Source: Streptomyces aidingensis
GTDB taxonomy: Bacteria > Actinomycetota > Actinomycetes > Streptomycetales > Streptomycetaceae
DNA length: 64,000 bases
Direction of reading: 5' to 3'
Assembly: GCF_900112355.1 (NCBI RefSeq)
Contig: NZ_FOLM01000003.1
Span: 6,274 to 70,273 of the forward strand
In this document: one piece after another, positions 25,825 through 36,559 of the stretch
Position numbering within the stretch: the first letter of the stretch is position 1
Layout of the letters: each line of letters opens with the position of its first letter
The notes under the pieces: model-generated
What the model saw: only the letters and a program-made list of their open reading frames with translations
The model's database searches: none
What the model was told of the DNA's origin: nothing
Program-made: the position numbers and the translations under genes

Positions 25825-26787
25825 ATGCGCGGACTGTCCCGGCTGCTGTTCGGAGCGCTCGCCCTGACCCTGCCGGTGGCCGGTCTGCCCGGCCCCGCCG
25901 CCGCGGACGACCTGGTCGTGGGCGGCCACCCGGTCCGGGCCGAGGAACACCTGTGGGCCGTGGCCCTGAGCAGCCCCGAACGCTACGGACAGGAGCGCGG
26001 CGGCCACTTCTGCGGCGGCGTGGTGATCGGCGCCCGGACGGTGCTCACGGCCGCGCACTGCCTGATCCCGCGCCCCGCCGGGGACCTGCGGGTGATCGCC
26101 GGCCGCGCCGACCTGAAGGACACCGGCGGCCGTGAGGTGGCCGTGGAGGCGTACTGGACCAATCCGGAGTACGACCCGCGCACCCACTCCGGGGATCTCG
26201 GTCTGCTGGTGCTGGCCGAGCCGCTGCCCGGGGACCATGTGATCCCGCTGGCCGGCCGGGACGACCCCGCCTATGCGGCGGGCACCCCGGCCCGGGTGCT
26301 GGGCTGGGGCGATGTCCGGGGCGACGGCAGCTATCCGGATGTGCTGCGGGCCGCCGATGTGTTCGTGCTGGACGACGAGCAGTGTGCCCGCGCCTATGCG
26401 GACAGTGCCGAGTCCGGCCACGGGCGGTTCACGCCCGGTGCCATGGTGTGCGCCGGGCGGCGCGCCGGCGGGGCCGATTCCTGCCAGGGCGACAGCGGCG
26501 GCCCGCTGGTCGCGCGGGGACGGCTGGTGGGGCTGGTCTCCTGGGGCACCGGGTGCGGCCTGCCGGGCCGGCCCGGGGTGTACACCAGGGCCTCGCTCGC
26601 GGCCGAGCTGCTGGACTGGCCGGTGGCCGCGGAGGCGGCGGCCGCCGCCGGAGACGGGTCCGCCGCTACCGATGCGATGGGTGACGATGCGGCGTCCGGC
26701 CCGTGGGGCGGGCCCGGCGGGGTGCGGGAAAGGGGCGAAAGGCGGCGGGCGGTCACTCCTCGAAGGAGTGACCGCCCGGTGGCCTGA
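25825..26787 (+). CDS. Secreted trypsin-like serine protease
   Basis: A 320-residue exported S1 protease. The signal peptide runs to about residue 27 (MRGLSRLLFGALALTLPVAG...AAA), followed by the short propeptide DD and mature start VVGG. The triad is His78 (LTAAHC), Asp124 (SGDLGLL) and Ser224 (GDSGGP). Asp218, six residues before the serine, predicts trypsin specificity for Arg/Lys. Three cysteine pairs are in place. A tail of about 50 residues beyond the protease fold is low-complexity, and its last codons run through a transcription-terminator hairpin. ATG 25825 follows GGAGG by six bases. The gene is monocistronic. Confidence 0.92.
   Translation: MRGLSRLLFGALALTLPVAGLPGPAAADDLVVGGHPVRAEEHLWAVALSSPERYGQERGGHFCGGVVIGARTVLTAAHCLIPRPAGDLRVIAGRADLKDTGGREVAVEAYWTNPEYDPRTHSGDLGLLVLAEPLPGDHVIPLAGRDDPAYAAGTPARVLGWGDVRGDGSYPDVLRAADVFVLDDEQCARAYADSAESGHGRFTPGAMVCAGRRAGGADSCQGDSGGPLVARGRLVGLVSWGTGCGLPGRPGVYTRASLAAELLDWPVAAEAAAAAGDGSAATDAMGDDAASGPWGGPGGVRERGERRRAVTPRRSDRPVA
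26747..26777 (+). terminator. Terminator hairpin inside the protease 3' end
   Basis: Perfect 14-bp arms (26747-26760, GGGCGGTCACTCCT, and 26764-26777) around a three-base loop. The whole stem lies before the stop codon at 26785-26787, so coding sequence and terminator overlap. Confidence 0.75.
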
Positions 26788-26853
26788 GGCGCCCGGCGGC
26801 ACCCGGCCGTCCGCGCGCATGTTCGCTGAGCGCGTAGCGCCGCATGATCCCGA

Positions 26854-27084
26854 TCAGCGTTCGTCGTCCGTGGCCGTGGCCGGGGTCGCGTTGAGCTTCT
26901 CGGTCTCGTCCACTATCTCGGCAGCGATCTTCTTGAGCTCCGGCGCGAACTTGCGCCCGTGGTGGGCGCAGAACAGAAGCTCACCGCCACTGAGGAGCAC
27001 GACGCGCAGGTAGGCCTGAGCGCCGCAGCGGTCGCAGCGGTCAGCGGCCGTCAGCGGGGTCGCGGGGGTCAGAACAGTAGTCAC
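26854..27084 (-). CDS. Small zinc-ribbon-like protein (DUF7455)
   Basis: A 76-residue conserved actinobacterial protein. Residues 15-44 (ADRCDRCGAQAYLRVVLLSGGELLFCAHH) form a small treble-cleft or rubredoxin-like metal site with CxxC and CxHH. A charged helix follows (ELKKIAAEIVDETEKL). The start is GTG 27084, with AGAGG upstream. The gene sits next to hrdB and parE in streptomycetes. Function is unknown; nucleic-acid or protein binding is plausible from the metal knuckle only. Confidence 0.85.
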   Translation of the reverse strand: MTTVLTPATPLTAADRCDRCGAQAYLRVVLLSGGELLFCAHHGRKFAPELKKIAAEIVDETEKLNATPATATDDER

Positions 27085-27633
27085 GTCGCCTCTTCTCTGG
27101 CTCTCGACGAGCTGTCGTACCTGGGACAACATCCAACCAGCCCGGAAACGTTCCCGTGCAGGGTCTTTTTTCCTCTGCCCGCTTCCGAAGGGCCCCTCCC
27201 GGGCGGGTCGGCTGCGGCCGGCCGGCGGCGGATGAGCCGTGTTGCGTCGGGTGCTCGTGCTCGAATGGTGCGTCGGTGGTGGATCGCCTGGTGGATCCGT
27301 CTCGTGCGGTGGTCCGGTCTGCCTTGTCTGTCTCCGGTCTGTCTCCGTGAACGAGGGTGTCCGTCTGGTGCTGGTCACCGTCCGGTTACCGGATGTGTAC
27401 CGGGGCCTTCCCTGTCGAGAAGGACGTGCCCGGAGCCTAAATGGTTCATGCCTCGAAGGGAACGTGATGTGTGTGTCACCTGAACGAGTTATCGAACGCC
27501 TGAGCGAAGCTCCGGTAGGCTGGTCACTTCCCGGATGCCTCCAACACCGCTCAACAGGGCCTCGGTACCCTCTGAGCGGCAACCCACCACCGATGCGCCA
27601 GCCACGCTCGGAATTCAGCGAGGAGCGAACTGC
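27085..27633. other. Long intergenic region before parE
   Basis: A 549-base gap holding the divergent promoters of the zinc-ribbon gene and parE. TCTGTCTCCG occurs twice between about 27325 and 27350. A TAGGCT at 27516-27521 with TCGAAC 18 bases upstream is a possible parE promoter, giving a leader of about 105 bases. I found no coding sequence or named RNA. Confidence 0.4.
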
Positions 27634-29784
<2,151 letters not shown>

Positions 29785-29809
29785 ACCGCCCGGGGCGCCG
29801 GGGCGCGGG

Positions 29810-30775
29810 TCACCGCGGCGCGAGCGGCGTGATCTCGGCGGCGTGCAGCCGGGCCCGGGGGAGCGGGGCGTCACCGCAGCTCGCCGGCAGGGCCGGGCCG
29901 GTGGTCTGCTCGGTGACCAGCACCCGCCAGGCGCGGCCGTCGGTGTGCAGCAGGGTGGTCAGCCGGCCCCCGGGGACCGGCCGGCCGCCGGTGACGTCCA
30001 GGGCGTCGGCACCGGCCTCGCCGAGCAGCTCGCGCAGCGCCAGATCGGCGGTCTGGCCGAACCGGTCCCAGGTGGAGCGCCCGCGGCAGCCCTCGGTGAC
30101 CATCCGGCCGCCGCGCGCCTCGGCCAGCAGGTTCTTCACCGCCGGGGCGGACATCCGGCCGTAGGTGTAGCCGTGCGGCAGCACCAGCAGGGTGGGGGCG
30201 AAGCGGTGGCCGCCGAGATGGCTGATCTCCCAGACGTCGCTACCGGCCACCCCGGCCAGTTCGGTGGCCAGCGGGCGGCCGAGCAGGGCGCAGCAGCGGT
30301 CCCGCCTGCCGTTGGTGCACACCAGCACCAGCGGGGCGCCGCGGTGCTCCTGCCACAGCCCCTCGTGGTGCCCGGCGCCCAGCGCGGCGAGGCCAAGGGC
30401 GCGCAGCGGCCCCGGCTCGTCCAGCACGGCGGTGCGCACCCAGCCGCGGCCGGGGGCGGTGTGCACGGCGAACACCCGGCGGCGGACCGGGCCGCCGGGG
30501 TCGGCGTGCCGCCCCGGGCGGCGGATCAGCGCGACCCGTACCCCGGTGCCCTCGGCCGCGTGTTCCAGATCGCGGCCCAGCGCCGGGTCCAGCCGGCTCC
30601 CGGTGAGGGCCTTGGCTCCCCAGGGTCCCGGCTGCTCGATCAGCAGCCAGGTGCGGGCGGTGGCCGCGGTCCCGGCGAGCGGCTCCCGGGCGGCCCTGGA
30701 GGCGGCGGAGCAGGTGGTCACAGGCGGGTCCCGGGGCCGGGGGCGGTACGGGGGCAGTGGTGAGGGAGCATGCAT
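29810..30775 (-). CDS. Sucrase/ferredoxin-like family protein
   Basis: A 321-residue protein of the sucrase/ferredoxin-like family with a thioredoxin-like [2Fe-2S] fold. The cluster-binding half has VLVCTNGRRDRCCALLGRPLA and WEISHLGGHRFAPTLLVLPHGYTYGR. The N-terminal half has LAGTAATARTWLLIEQPGPWGAKAL. The function is unproved; relatives are assigned to electron transfer. The reading from ATG 30775 is given, but GTG 30718 (VTTCSAAS) matches the usual family start better. Neither has a clear ribosome site. It is convergent with parE, only 25 bases apart. Confidence 0.82.
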   Translation of the reverse strand: MHAPSPLPPYRPRPRDPPVTTCSAASRAAREPLAGTAATARTWLLIEQPGPWGAKALTGSRLDPALGRDLEHAAEGTGVRVALIRRPGRHADPGGPVRRRVFAVHTAPGRGWVRTAVLDEPGPLRALGLAALGAGHHEGLWQEHRGAPLVLVCTNGRRDRCCALLGRPLATELAGVAGSDVWEISHLGGHRFAPTLLVLPHGYTYGRMSAPAVKNLLAEARGGRMVTEGCRGRSTWDRFGQTADLALRELLGEAGADALDVTGGRPVPGGRLTTLLHTDGRAWRVLVTEQTTGPALPASCGDAPLPRARLHAAEITPLAPR

Positions 30776-30959
30776 GGGGAGCGTAACCCGGGATGCGCGC
30801 CCCGGCCGCCCGGACGGGCCGGGTGCGCGCCGGACGCCCCGGTACGCCCGCCGGGCCGGCGTGTCCCCGCGGAACGGAGGCCCGCCCGCGCCCGGAGCCC
30901 GCGGCGGCCCCCTATCCTGGGACGGACCTGCCGCTGACCTGCCCGAGGAGGGGACATCC

Positions 30960-32123
30960 GTGGCCGGGAAGCCGATTCCGGTGATCGTGCTCGCGGGCTT
31001 CCTCGGCGCCGGGAAGACCACCCTGCTGAACCATCTGCTGCACAACCGCGACGGGGTGCGCATCGGTGCGGTGGTCAACGACTTCGGCGCCATCGAAGTG
31101 GATGCCATGGCCCTGGCCGGCCAGGTGGACGCCATGGTGTCGCTCGGCAACGGCTGCCTGTGCTGCGCGGTGGACACCGAGGACCTGGACGGGGTGCTGG
31201 AGCGGCTGGCCGATCCGGCGGCCGGCATCGACCTGATCGTGATCGAGGCCAGCGGCCTGGCCGAGCCCCGCACCCTGGTCCGCATGGTGCTGTCCAGCAG
31301 GCAGCCCCGGATCCGCTACGGAGGGCTGGCGGAGGTGGTGGACGCGGCCGAGTTCGAGCGGACCCGGGAGCGCCACCCCGAGCTGGACCGGCATCTGGCC
31401 GTGGCCGATCTGGTGGTGCTGAACAAGACCGACCGGATCGGGCCCGGGCGGCTGCCCGCGCTGCGGGAACTCGTCGGGGAACTGGCCGGCGGCACCCCGG
31501 TGGTGACCGCGGACCACGGGCGGATCGATCCGGGGCTGTTCTTCGACCGCGAGGCCCTCCGGGCGGACACCGCCGGGCACCCGTTCCGGCAGCTGACCTT
31601 CGAGGACCTGCTGCGCGCCGGGGCCGAGGAGACCCTGCATCCGCACACCGGCTACCAGCGGGTGGATTTCACCGCCGCCGGCCCGCTCAGCCCGCGCCGC
31701 CTGATGGCCTTCCTGGACAGCCGTCCGGCGGGGCTGTACCGCATCAAGGGCCATGTGCGCTTCGGGGTGACGGCCGCACAGTCCCCGGCGGAGCGGTACC
31801 GTCTGCACGCGGTGGGCCGCTTCCTGCGGTTCACCGCGGAGCCCTGGCCGCCCGGGGAACCCGCGGACACCCGGCTGGTGCTGATCGGAGCCGGCATCGA
31901 CGCCGAGGGGGTCCGCAAGCAGTTGCTGGACTGTGTCGGCCCCGGCCCCGATGACCGCGGCCCGGAGGCCATGTACGGCGTCCTGCGCTTCACCGAGCGG
32001 GATGCCGGGGAAGCCGGCCGGCCGCACGGGCCGGACGAGACGCACGAGACGGACGAGGCGGAGGAGCCCGACGGGACCGAGGAGCCGGACGAGGACTACC
32101 CCATCCACCCCGAGGAGCCGTGA
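30960..32123 (+). CDS. CobW/COG0523 G3E-family GTPase
   Basis: A 387-residue metal-chaperone GTPase. The P-loop GFLGAGKTTLLNHLL is near residue 12, the metal motif GNGCLCCAV near 67, the Mg-binding IEASGLAEP follows, and the specificity loop is LNKTD. The C-terminal CobW domain (RPAGLYRIKGHVRFG) is present. The last 40 residues are acidic with repeated DE/TDE units. Family members insert zinc, cobalt or other metals; which one here is unknown. I looked for a Zur box upstream and did not find one. GTG 30960 follows GAGGAGGGG. It is divergent from the sucrase-like gene. Confidence 0.9.
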   Translation: MAGKPIPVIVLAGFLGAGKTTLLNHLLHNRDGVRIGAVVNDFGAIEVDAMALAGQVDAMVSLGNGCLCCAVDTEDLDGVLERLADPAAGIDLIVIEASGLAEPRTLVRMVLSSRQPRIRYGGLAEVVDAAEFERTRERHPELDRHLAVADLVVLNKTDRIGPGRLPALRELVGELAGGTPVVTADHGRIDPGLFFDREALRADTAGHPFRQLTFEDLLRAGAEETLHPHTGYQRVDFTAAGPLSPRRLMAFLDSRPAGLYRIKGHVRFGVTAAQSPAERYRLHAVGRFLRFTAEPWPPGEPADTRLVLIGAGIDAEGVRKQLLDCVGPGPDDRGPEAMYGVLRFTERDAGEAGRPHGPDETHETDEAEEPDGTEEPDEDYPIHPEEP

Positions 32124-32240
32124 GCCGTCCGGGAACGGCGGCCGGTGCTCCCTGCGGCGGGACGGTCCTTGCCGCCGGGGCGCGCGTCCACGGCGTGCGG
32201 CACGCCGCCGTCGCCGCCGGCGTGGATCACCCCGCTCCCC

Positions 32241-32274
32241 GCCGTGCCGGCCCGGGCGCCCGGGCCGGCACGGC
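32241..32274. terminator. Bidirectional terminator between cobW-type gene and parC
   Basis: Perfect 16-bp arms (32241-32256, GCCGTGCCGGCCCGGG, and 32259-32274) two bases apart, ending just past the parC stop on the minus strand. It serves two convergent genes. Confidence 0.8.
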
Positions 32275-32276
32275 GG

Positions 32277-34724
32277 CTACCGGACCGGGCCGGCGATATG
32301 GGCGATCCTGCGGCTCAGCGGGACTCCGGAGCCGTCCCGGCGCGGGTCCGGGTCCGGCAGCGGAGCCGCCGCCCCCGAGGCGGTGGCGGCGCGCGCCGGG
32401 GCCGGACCCGCCCAGGCGAAGGCCAGATGGTCCTCGCCCTTCAGGAACCGCTGGCAGCGCACCCCGCCGGTGGCCCGTCCCTTGCGCGGGTACTGGTCGA
32501 ACGGGGTCAGCTTGGCGGTGCCCGAGGCGTCCAGCGTGCCGGTGGAGCCGGCGACCGTGAACACCACCGCGTCGCCCGCCGGGTCGACGGCGGTGAACGA
32601 GATCACCCGCGCCCCCGCACCGAGCTTGACGCCCGCCATGCCGCCGGCCGCCCGGCCCTGCGGCCGGACCAGCGAGGCCGGATAGCGCAGCAGCTGGGCG
32701 TCGCTGGTGATGAAGACCAGATCCTCCTCGCCGGTGCGCAGCTCGGCCGCGCCGACGATCCGGTCGCCCTCCCTCAGCGCGATCACCGGCAGTTCGTCCT
32801 TGCCCGTCGGATAGTCCGGCACCACCCGTTTGACCACGCCCTGCTCGGTGCCCAGCGCCAGCCCTGGCGAGGACTCGTCCAGCGTGGTGAGGCAGACCAC
32901 CCGCTCGTCCTCCTCCAGGGTGAGGAACTCCGACAGCGGTGCCCCGCCGGCCAGGCTCGGTGAGGTGGTCCCCTGCGGCAGCTGCGGCAGATCCACCACC
33001 GTCACCCGCAGCAGCCGCCCGGCCGACGTCACCGCGCCGATCTCGCTCCGGGTGGTGGTCGTCACCGACGAGACGACGACATCGTGCTTGGCGCGCTTGG
33101 CCGCCGGATCGAAGGAGCCGGCGCCGTCGGCGGTGCGGGCCAGCAGACCGGTGGCCGAGAGCAGCACCCGGCACGGGTCGTCGGCCACCTCCAGGGGCAC
33201 CGCGGCCAGCTCGACCTCCTCGCCGTCGGCCAGCCGGGTGCGCCGCGGAGTGGAGAACTTCCTGGCCACCTCGGTCAGTTCCGAGGAGACCACCTTGCGC
33301 AGCTCGCTGTCCGACTCCAGGATCCCGGTCAGCCGCTCGATCTCCGCGGTCAGCTTCTCCCGCTCCGCCTCCAGCTCGATCCGGTCGAAGCGGGTCAGCC
33401 GCCGCAGCGGGGTGTCGAGGATGTACTGGGTCTGGGTCCCGCTCAGGCCGAAGCGCTCGATCAGCGCCTCCTTGGCGCGGGCGGCGTCGTCGCTGGCCCG
33501 GATGATCCGGATCACCTCGTCGATGTCGGCCAGCGCCACCAGCAGGCCCTCGACCAGGTGCAGCCGGTCGCGCCGCCTGGCGCGCCGGAATTCGCTGCGC
33601 CGCCGCACCACCTCGAAGCGGTGGTCCAGATAGACCTCCAGCAGCTCCTTCAGCCCCAGGGTGAGCGGCTGGCCGTCCACCAGCGCCACATTGTTGATGC
33701 CGAAGGACTCCTCCATCGGGGTCAGCCGGTAGAGCTGGGCGAGCACGGCCTCGGGGTTGAAGCCGTTCTTGACCTCGATCACCAGCCGCAGGCCGTGCGC
33801 CCGGTCGGTCAGGTCCTTGACGTCCGCGATGCCCTGCAGCTTCTTGGAGTTGACCAGGTCCTTGATCTTGCCGATCACCTTCTCCGGGCCGACGGTGAAC
33901 GGCAGCTCCGTCACGATCAGGCCCTTGCGGCGCGCGGTGACCTGCTCCACCGCCACCGTGGCGCGCATCCGGAAGGTGCCGCGGCCGGTCTCGTAGGCGT
34001 CCCGGACGCCCTCCAGGCCGACGATCTGGCCGCCGGTGGGCAGATCCGGCCCGGGCACATACCGCATCAGGGTGGACAGGTCGGCGTTCGGATGGCGGAT
34101 CAGATGCCGGGCCGCGGCGATCACCTCGCCCAGATTGTGCGGCGGCATGTTGGTGGCCATGCCGACCGCGATCCCGGAGGCGCCGTTCACCAGCAGATTG
34201 GGGTAGGCGGACGGCAGGGCCGCCGGCTCCCGCTCGCTGCCGTCGTAGTTGGGGCCGAAGTCGACCGTGTCCTCGTCGATGGACTCCACCATCAGCCCGG
34301 CCGCCGGGGCGGCGCGGCATTCGGTGTAGCGCATGGCCGCGGGCGGGTCGTCGTTCCCCAGCGAGCCGAAGTTGCCGTGGCCGTCGACCAGCGGCAGCCG
34401 CATGGAGAACGGCTGCGCCATCCGCACCAGCGCATCGTAGATGGCGCTGTCGCCGTGCGGGTGCAGCTTGCCCATCACCTCGCCGACCACCCGGGCGCAC
34501 TTCACATAGCCGCGCTCCGGGCGCAGCCCCATCTCGTGCATCTGGTACAGGATGCGGCGGTGCACGGGCTTGAGGCCGTCCCGGGCGTCGGGCAGCGCCC
34601 GGGAGTAGATGACCGAGTAGGCGTACTCCAGGAAGGAGCCCCGCATCTCGTCCACGACATCGATGTCGAGGATGCGCTCCTCGTAGTCGTCGGGGGGCGG
34701 GGACTGCGTGCGGCGGCGGGCCAT
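32277..34724 (-). CDS. parC: DNA topoisomerase IV subunit A
   Basis: An 815-residue breakage-reunion subunit. [33 protein letters not shown] opens the catalytic domain. [17 protein letters not shown] is the quinolone-resistance region and keeps Ser. The catalytic tyrosine is in AAMRYTECR. The long coiled-coil tower and GyrA-box-poor beta-propeller follow; the propeller segments ([35 protein letters not shown]) resemble ParC. ATG 34724 has AAGGAG upstream; ATG 34745 is an alternative. It pairs with parE. The upstream region has an 11-bp tandem repeat. Confidence 0.94.
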   Translation of the reverse strand: MARRRTQSPPPDDYEERILDIDVVDEMRGSFLEYAYSVIYSRALPDARDGLKPVHRRILYQMHEMGLRPERGYVKCARVVGEVMGKLHPHGDSAIYDALVRMAQPFSMRLPLVDGHGNFGSLGNDDPPAAMRYTECRAAPAAGLMVESIDEDTVDFGPNYDGSEREPAALPSAYPNLLVNGASGIAVGMATNMPPHNLGEVIAAARHLIRHPNADLSTLMRYVPGPDLPTGGQIVGLEGVRDAYETGRGTFRMRATVAVEQVTARRKGLIVTELPFTVGPEKVIGKIKDLVNSKKLQGIADVKDLTDRAHGLRLVIEVKNGFNPEAVLAQLYRLTPMEESFGINNVALVDGQPLTLGLKELLEVYLDHRFEVVRRRSEFRRARRRDRLHLVEGLLVALADIDEVIRIIRASDDAARAKEALIERFGLSGTQTQYILDTPLRRLTRFDRIELEAEREKLTAEIERLTGILESDSELRKVVSSELTEVARKFSTPRRTRLADGEEVELAAVPLEVADDPCRVLLSATGLLARTADGAGSFDPAAKRAKHDVVVSSVTTTTRSEIGAVTSAGRLLRVTVVDLPQLPQGTTSPSLAGGAPLSEFLTLEEDERVVCLTTLDESSPGLALGTEQGVVKRVVPDYPTGKDELPVIALREGDRIVGAAELRTGEEDLVFITSDAQLLRYPASLVRPQGRAAGGMAGVKLGAGARVISFTAVDPAGDAVVFTVAGSTGTLDASGTAKLTPFDQYPRKGRATGGVRCQRFLKGEDHLAFAWAGPAPARAATASGAAAPLPDPDPRRDGSGVPLSRRIAHIAGPVR

Positions 34725-34800
34725 CGCGGCAAGGCTCCTTCGCATCGGGGCGGGAGAGGACGGGTCCATTGTGGCCTGTGCCGCCGACAGTCCCGTCCAC

Positions 34801-34844
34801 AGCCCGTCCGCAGCCCGTCCGCAGCCCGTCCGCAGCCCGTCCGC
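34801..34844. repeat. Four 11-bp tandem repeats upstream of parC
   Basis: AGCCCGTCCGC is repeated four times exactly (34801-34844), with a decayed fifth copy before it. The period equals about one helical turn, so any bound factor would sit on one face. It lies between the divergent parC and M16 peptidase genes, 77-120 bases from the parC start. Confidence 0.85.
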
Positions 34845-34948
34845 AGCCGGCCGGGCCCGTGCCGCGGCACTTCCCGCGGGCCGTTCCGGGGCCCGGGCGC
34901 CCGGTGTCCGGCTGCCGCGCGCACCGCGCGCCGGGCCGCCCGCCCGCA

Positions 34949-34954
34949 TAGGGT
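34949..34954 (+). promoter_or_regulatory. -10 element of M16 peptidase operon
   Basis: TAGGGT, the form seen before other genes here, lies about 72 bases before ATG 35027. Confidence 0.45.
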
Positions 34955-35026
34955 GACACCACTCACCCGAGATGTGACCGAGACCTGATGTCAGTTCCGC
35001 GAATCGAACGAAGGGATCTGCAACCT

Positions 35027-36559
35027 ATGGGCCACACGGCCACCCCGCAGGAGGCCTCCGGCCGGCTGACGGTGACCGAGCACCGGCTGGCCAACGGCCT
35101 GCGCGTGGTGCTCTCGGAGGACCATCAGACCCCGGTCGCCGCCGTCTGCCTCTGGTACGACGTCGGTTCCCGACACGAGGTGCCCGGCCGCACCGGGCTG
35201 GCCCATCTCTTCGAGCACTTGATGTTCCAGGGCTCGTACCAGGTGCCCGGCAACGGCCACTTCGAGATGATCCAGGCGGCCGGCGGTTCCCCCAACGGCA
35301 CCACCAGCTTCGAGCGCACCAACTATTACGAAACCATGCCCGCCCATGAACTGGAACTGGCCCTGTGGCTGGAGGCCGACCGGATGGGCACCCTGCTGAC
35401 CCGGCTCGACCTGGCCTCCCTGGACAACCAGCGGGACGTGGTGAAGAACGAGCGCCGCCAGCGCTACGACAACGTGCCCTACGGCACCGCTTTCGAACGG
35501 ATGGTGGCCCTGGTCTTCCCCGAGGGCCACCCCTACCACCACACCCCCATCGGCTCCATGGCCGATCTGGACGCCGCCTCCCTGGAGGACGCCCGGCAGT
35601 TCTTCCGTACCTATTACGCCCCGGACAACGCCGTGCTCTCCGTGGTCGGCGACATCGACCCGGAGCAGACCCTGGCCTGGATCGAGCGCTACTTCGGCTC
35701 CATCCCGCCCTACCGGGCCAAGCCCGAGCCCCGGGACGGCTCCCTGCCGGAGACCATCGGCGAGGAGCTGCGCCGGGTGATCGAGGAGGCCGTGCCCTCC
35801 CGTGCCCTGATGGCCGCCTACCGGCTGCCGCAGGACGGCACCCGTGCCGCGGACGCCGCCGACGTGGCCCTGACCGTGCTGGGCGGCGGTGAGTCCTCCC
35901 GGCTGTACAACCGCCTGGTGCGCCGGGACCGCACCGCCGTGGTGGCCGGCTTCGGCATGCTGCGGCTCTCCGGCGCCCCCTCCCTGGGCTGGCTGGACGT
36001 CAAGGCCTCGGGAGAGGCGGAGATCGCCGTGATCGAGCGGGCGGTGGACGAGGAACTGGCCCGGTTCGCCGCCGAGGGCCCCACCCCGGAGGAGATGGAG
36101 CGCGCCCAGGCCCAGCTGGAGCGGGAGTGGCTGGACCGGCTGGCCACCGTGCACGGCCGGGCCGACGAGTTCTGCCGCTACGCCGTGCAGTTCGGCGATC
36201 CGGCGCTCGCCCTGACCGCGGTCGACCGGGTGCTCCGGGTGACCGCGGAGGAGGTGCGCCGGGTCGCCGCCGACCTGCTGCATCCGCGCAACCGCGGGGT
36301 ACTGGTCTACGAGCCCACCGGCGAGCCGCCCGAGGCCGAGGCCGAGGAGACCGGGGGCCCGGCCGGCCCGCCCGTCCCGGACGTGCCCGCCGACCCCGAC
36401 ATCGCGCCCGGGACCGATGCCGCCGAGGTCGGCGAGGGCCCGGAGGAGCCAGGACGCAGCGAGGGCGGGGGCGAGTCACCCACCGGCTCGGAGGTCCGCC
36501 AGGCCGCCGGACCGGCCGTCGACGCCGCCACCGCGGCACCCGAGGAGGAGCGGCAGTGA
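35027..36559 (+). CDS. M16-family zinc peptidase (catalytic subunit)
   Basis: A 510-residue pitrilysin-family metallopeptidase. HLFEH in GLAHLFEHLMFQGS is the inverted zinc motif, with the distal Glu in the following helices (LDNQRDVVKNERRQRYDN). The second half has GGGESSRLYNRLVRRDR, the conserved Arg/Tyr region. The last 70 residues are acidic, Pro/Gly-rich and likely disordered. ATG 35027 has AAGGGA ten bases upstream and gives the family start MGHTATPQ; ATG 34988 is the longer alternative. It overlaps the next M16 gene, so the two should be made together. Substrates are probably peptides; the location is cytosolic since no signal peptide is seen. Confidence 0.92.
   Translation: MGHTATPQEASGRLTVTEHRLANGLRVVLSEDHQTPVAAVCLWYDVGSRHEVPGRTGLAHLFEHLMFQGSYQVPGNGHFEMIQAAGGSPNGTTSFERTNYYETMPAHELELALWLEADRMGTLLTRLDLASLDNQRDVVKNERRQRYDNVPYGTAFERMVALVFPEGHPYHHTPIGSMADLDAASLEDARQFFRTYYAPDNAVLSVVGDIDPEQTLAWIERYFGSIPPYRAKPEPRDGSLPETIGEELRRVIEEAVPSRALMAAYRLPQDGTRAADAADVALTVLGGGESSRLYNRLVRRDRTAVVAGFGMLRLSGAPSLGWLDVKASGEAEIAVIERAVDEELARFAAEGPTPEEMERAQAQLEREWLDRLATVHGRADEFCRYAVQFGDPALALTAVDRVLRVTAEEVRRVAADLLHPRNRGVLVYEPTGEPPEAEAEETGGPAGPPVPDVPADPDIAPGTDAAEVGEGPEEPGRSEGGGESPTGSEVRQAAGPAVDAATAAPEEERQ

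Noticed and set aside
33084..34988. A 634-codon plus-strand frame across parC
   Set aside because: It is a shadow of the conserved parC gene on the other strand, with His/Gln/Gly-rich composition and no domain.
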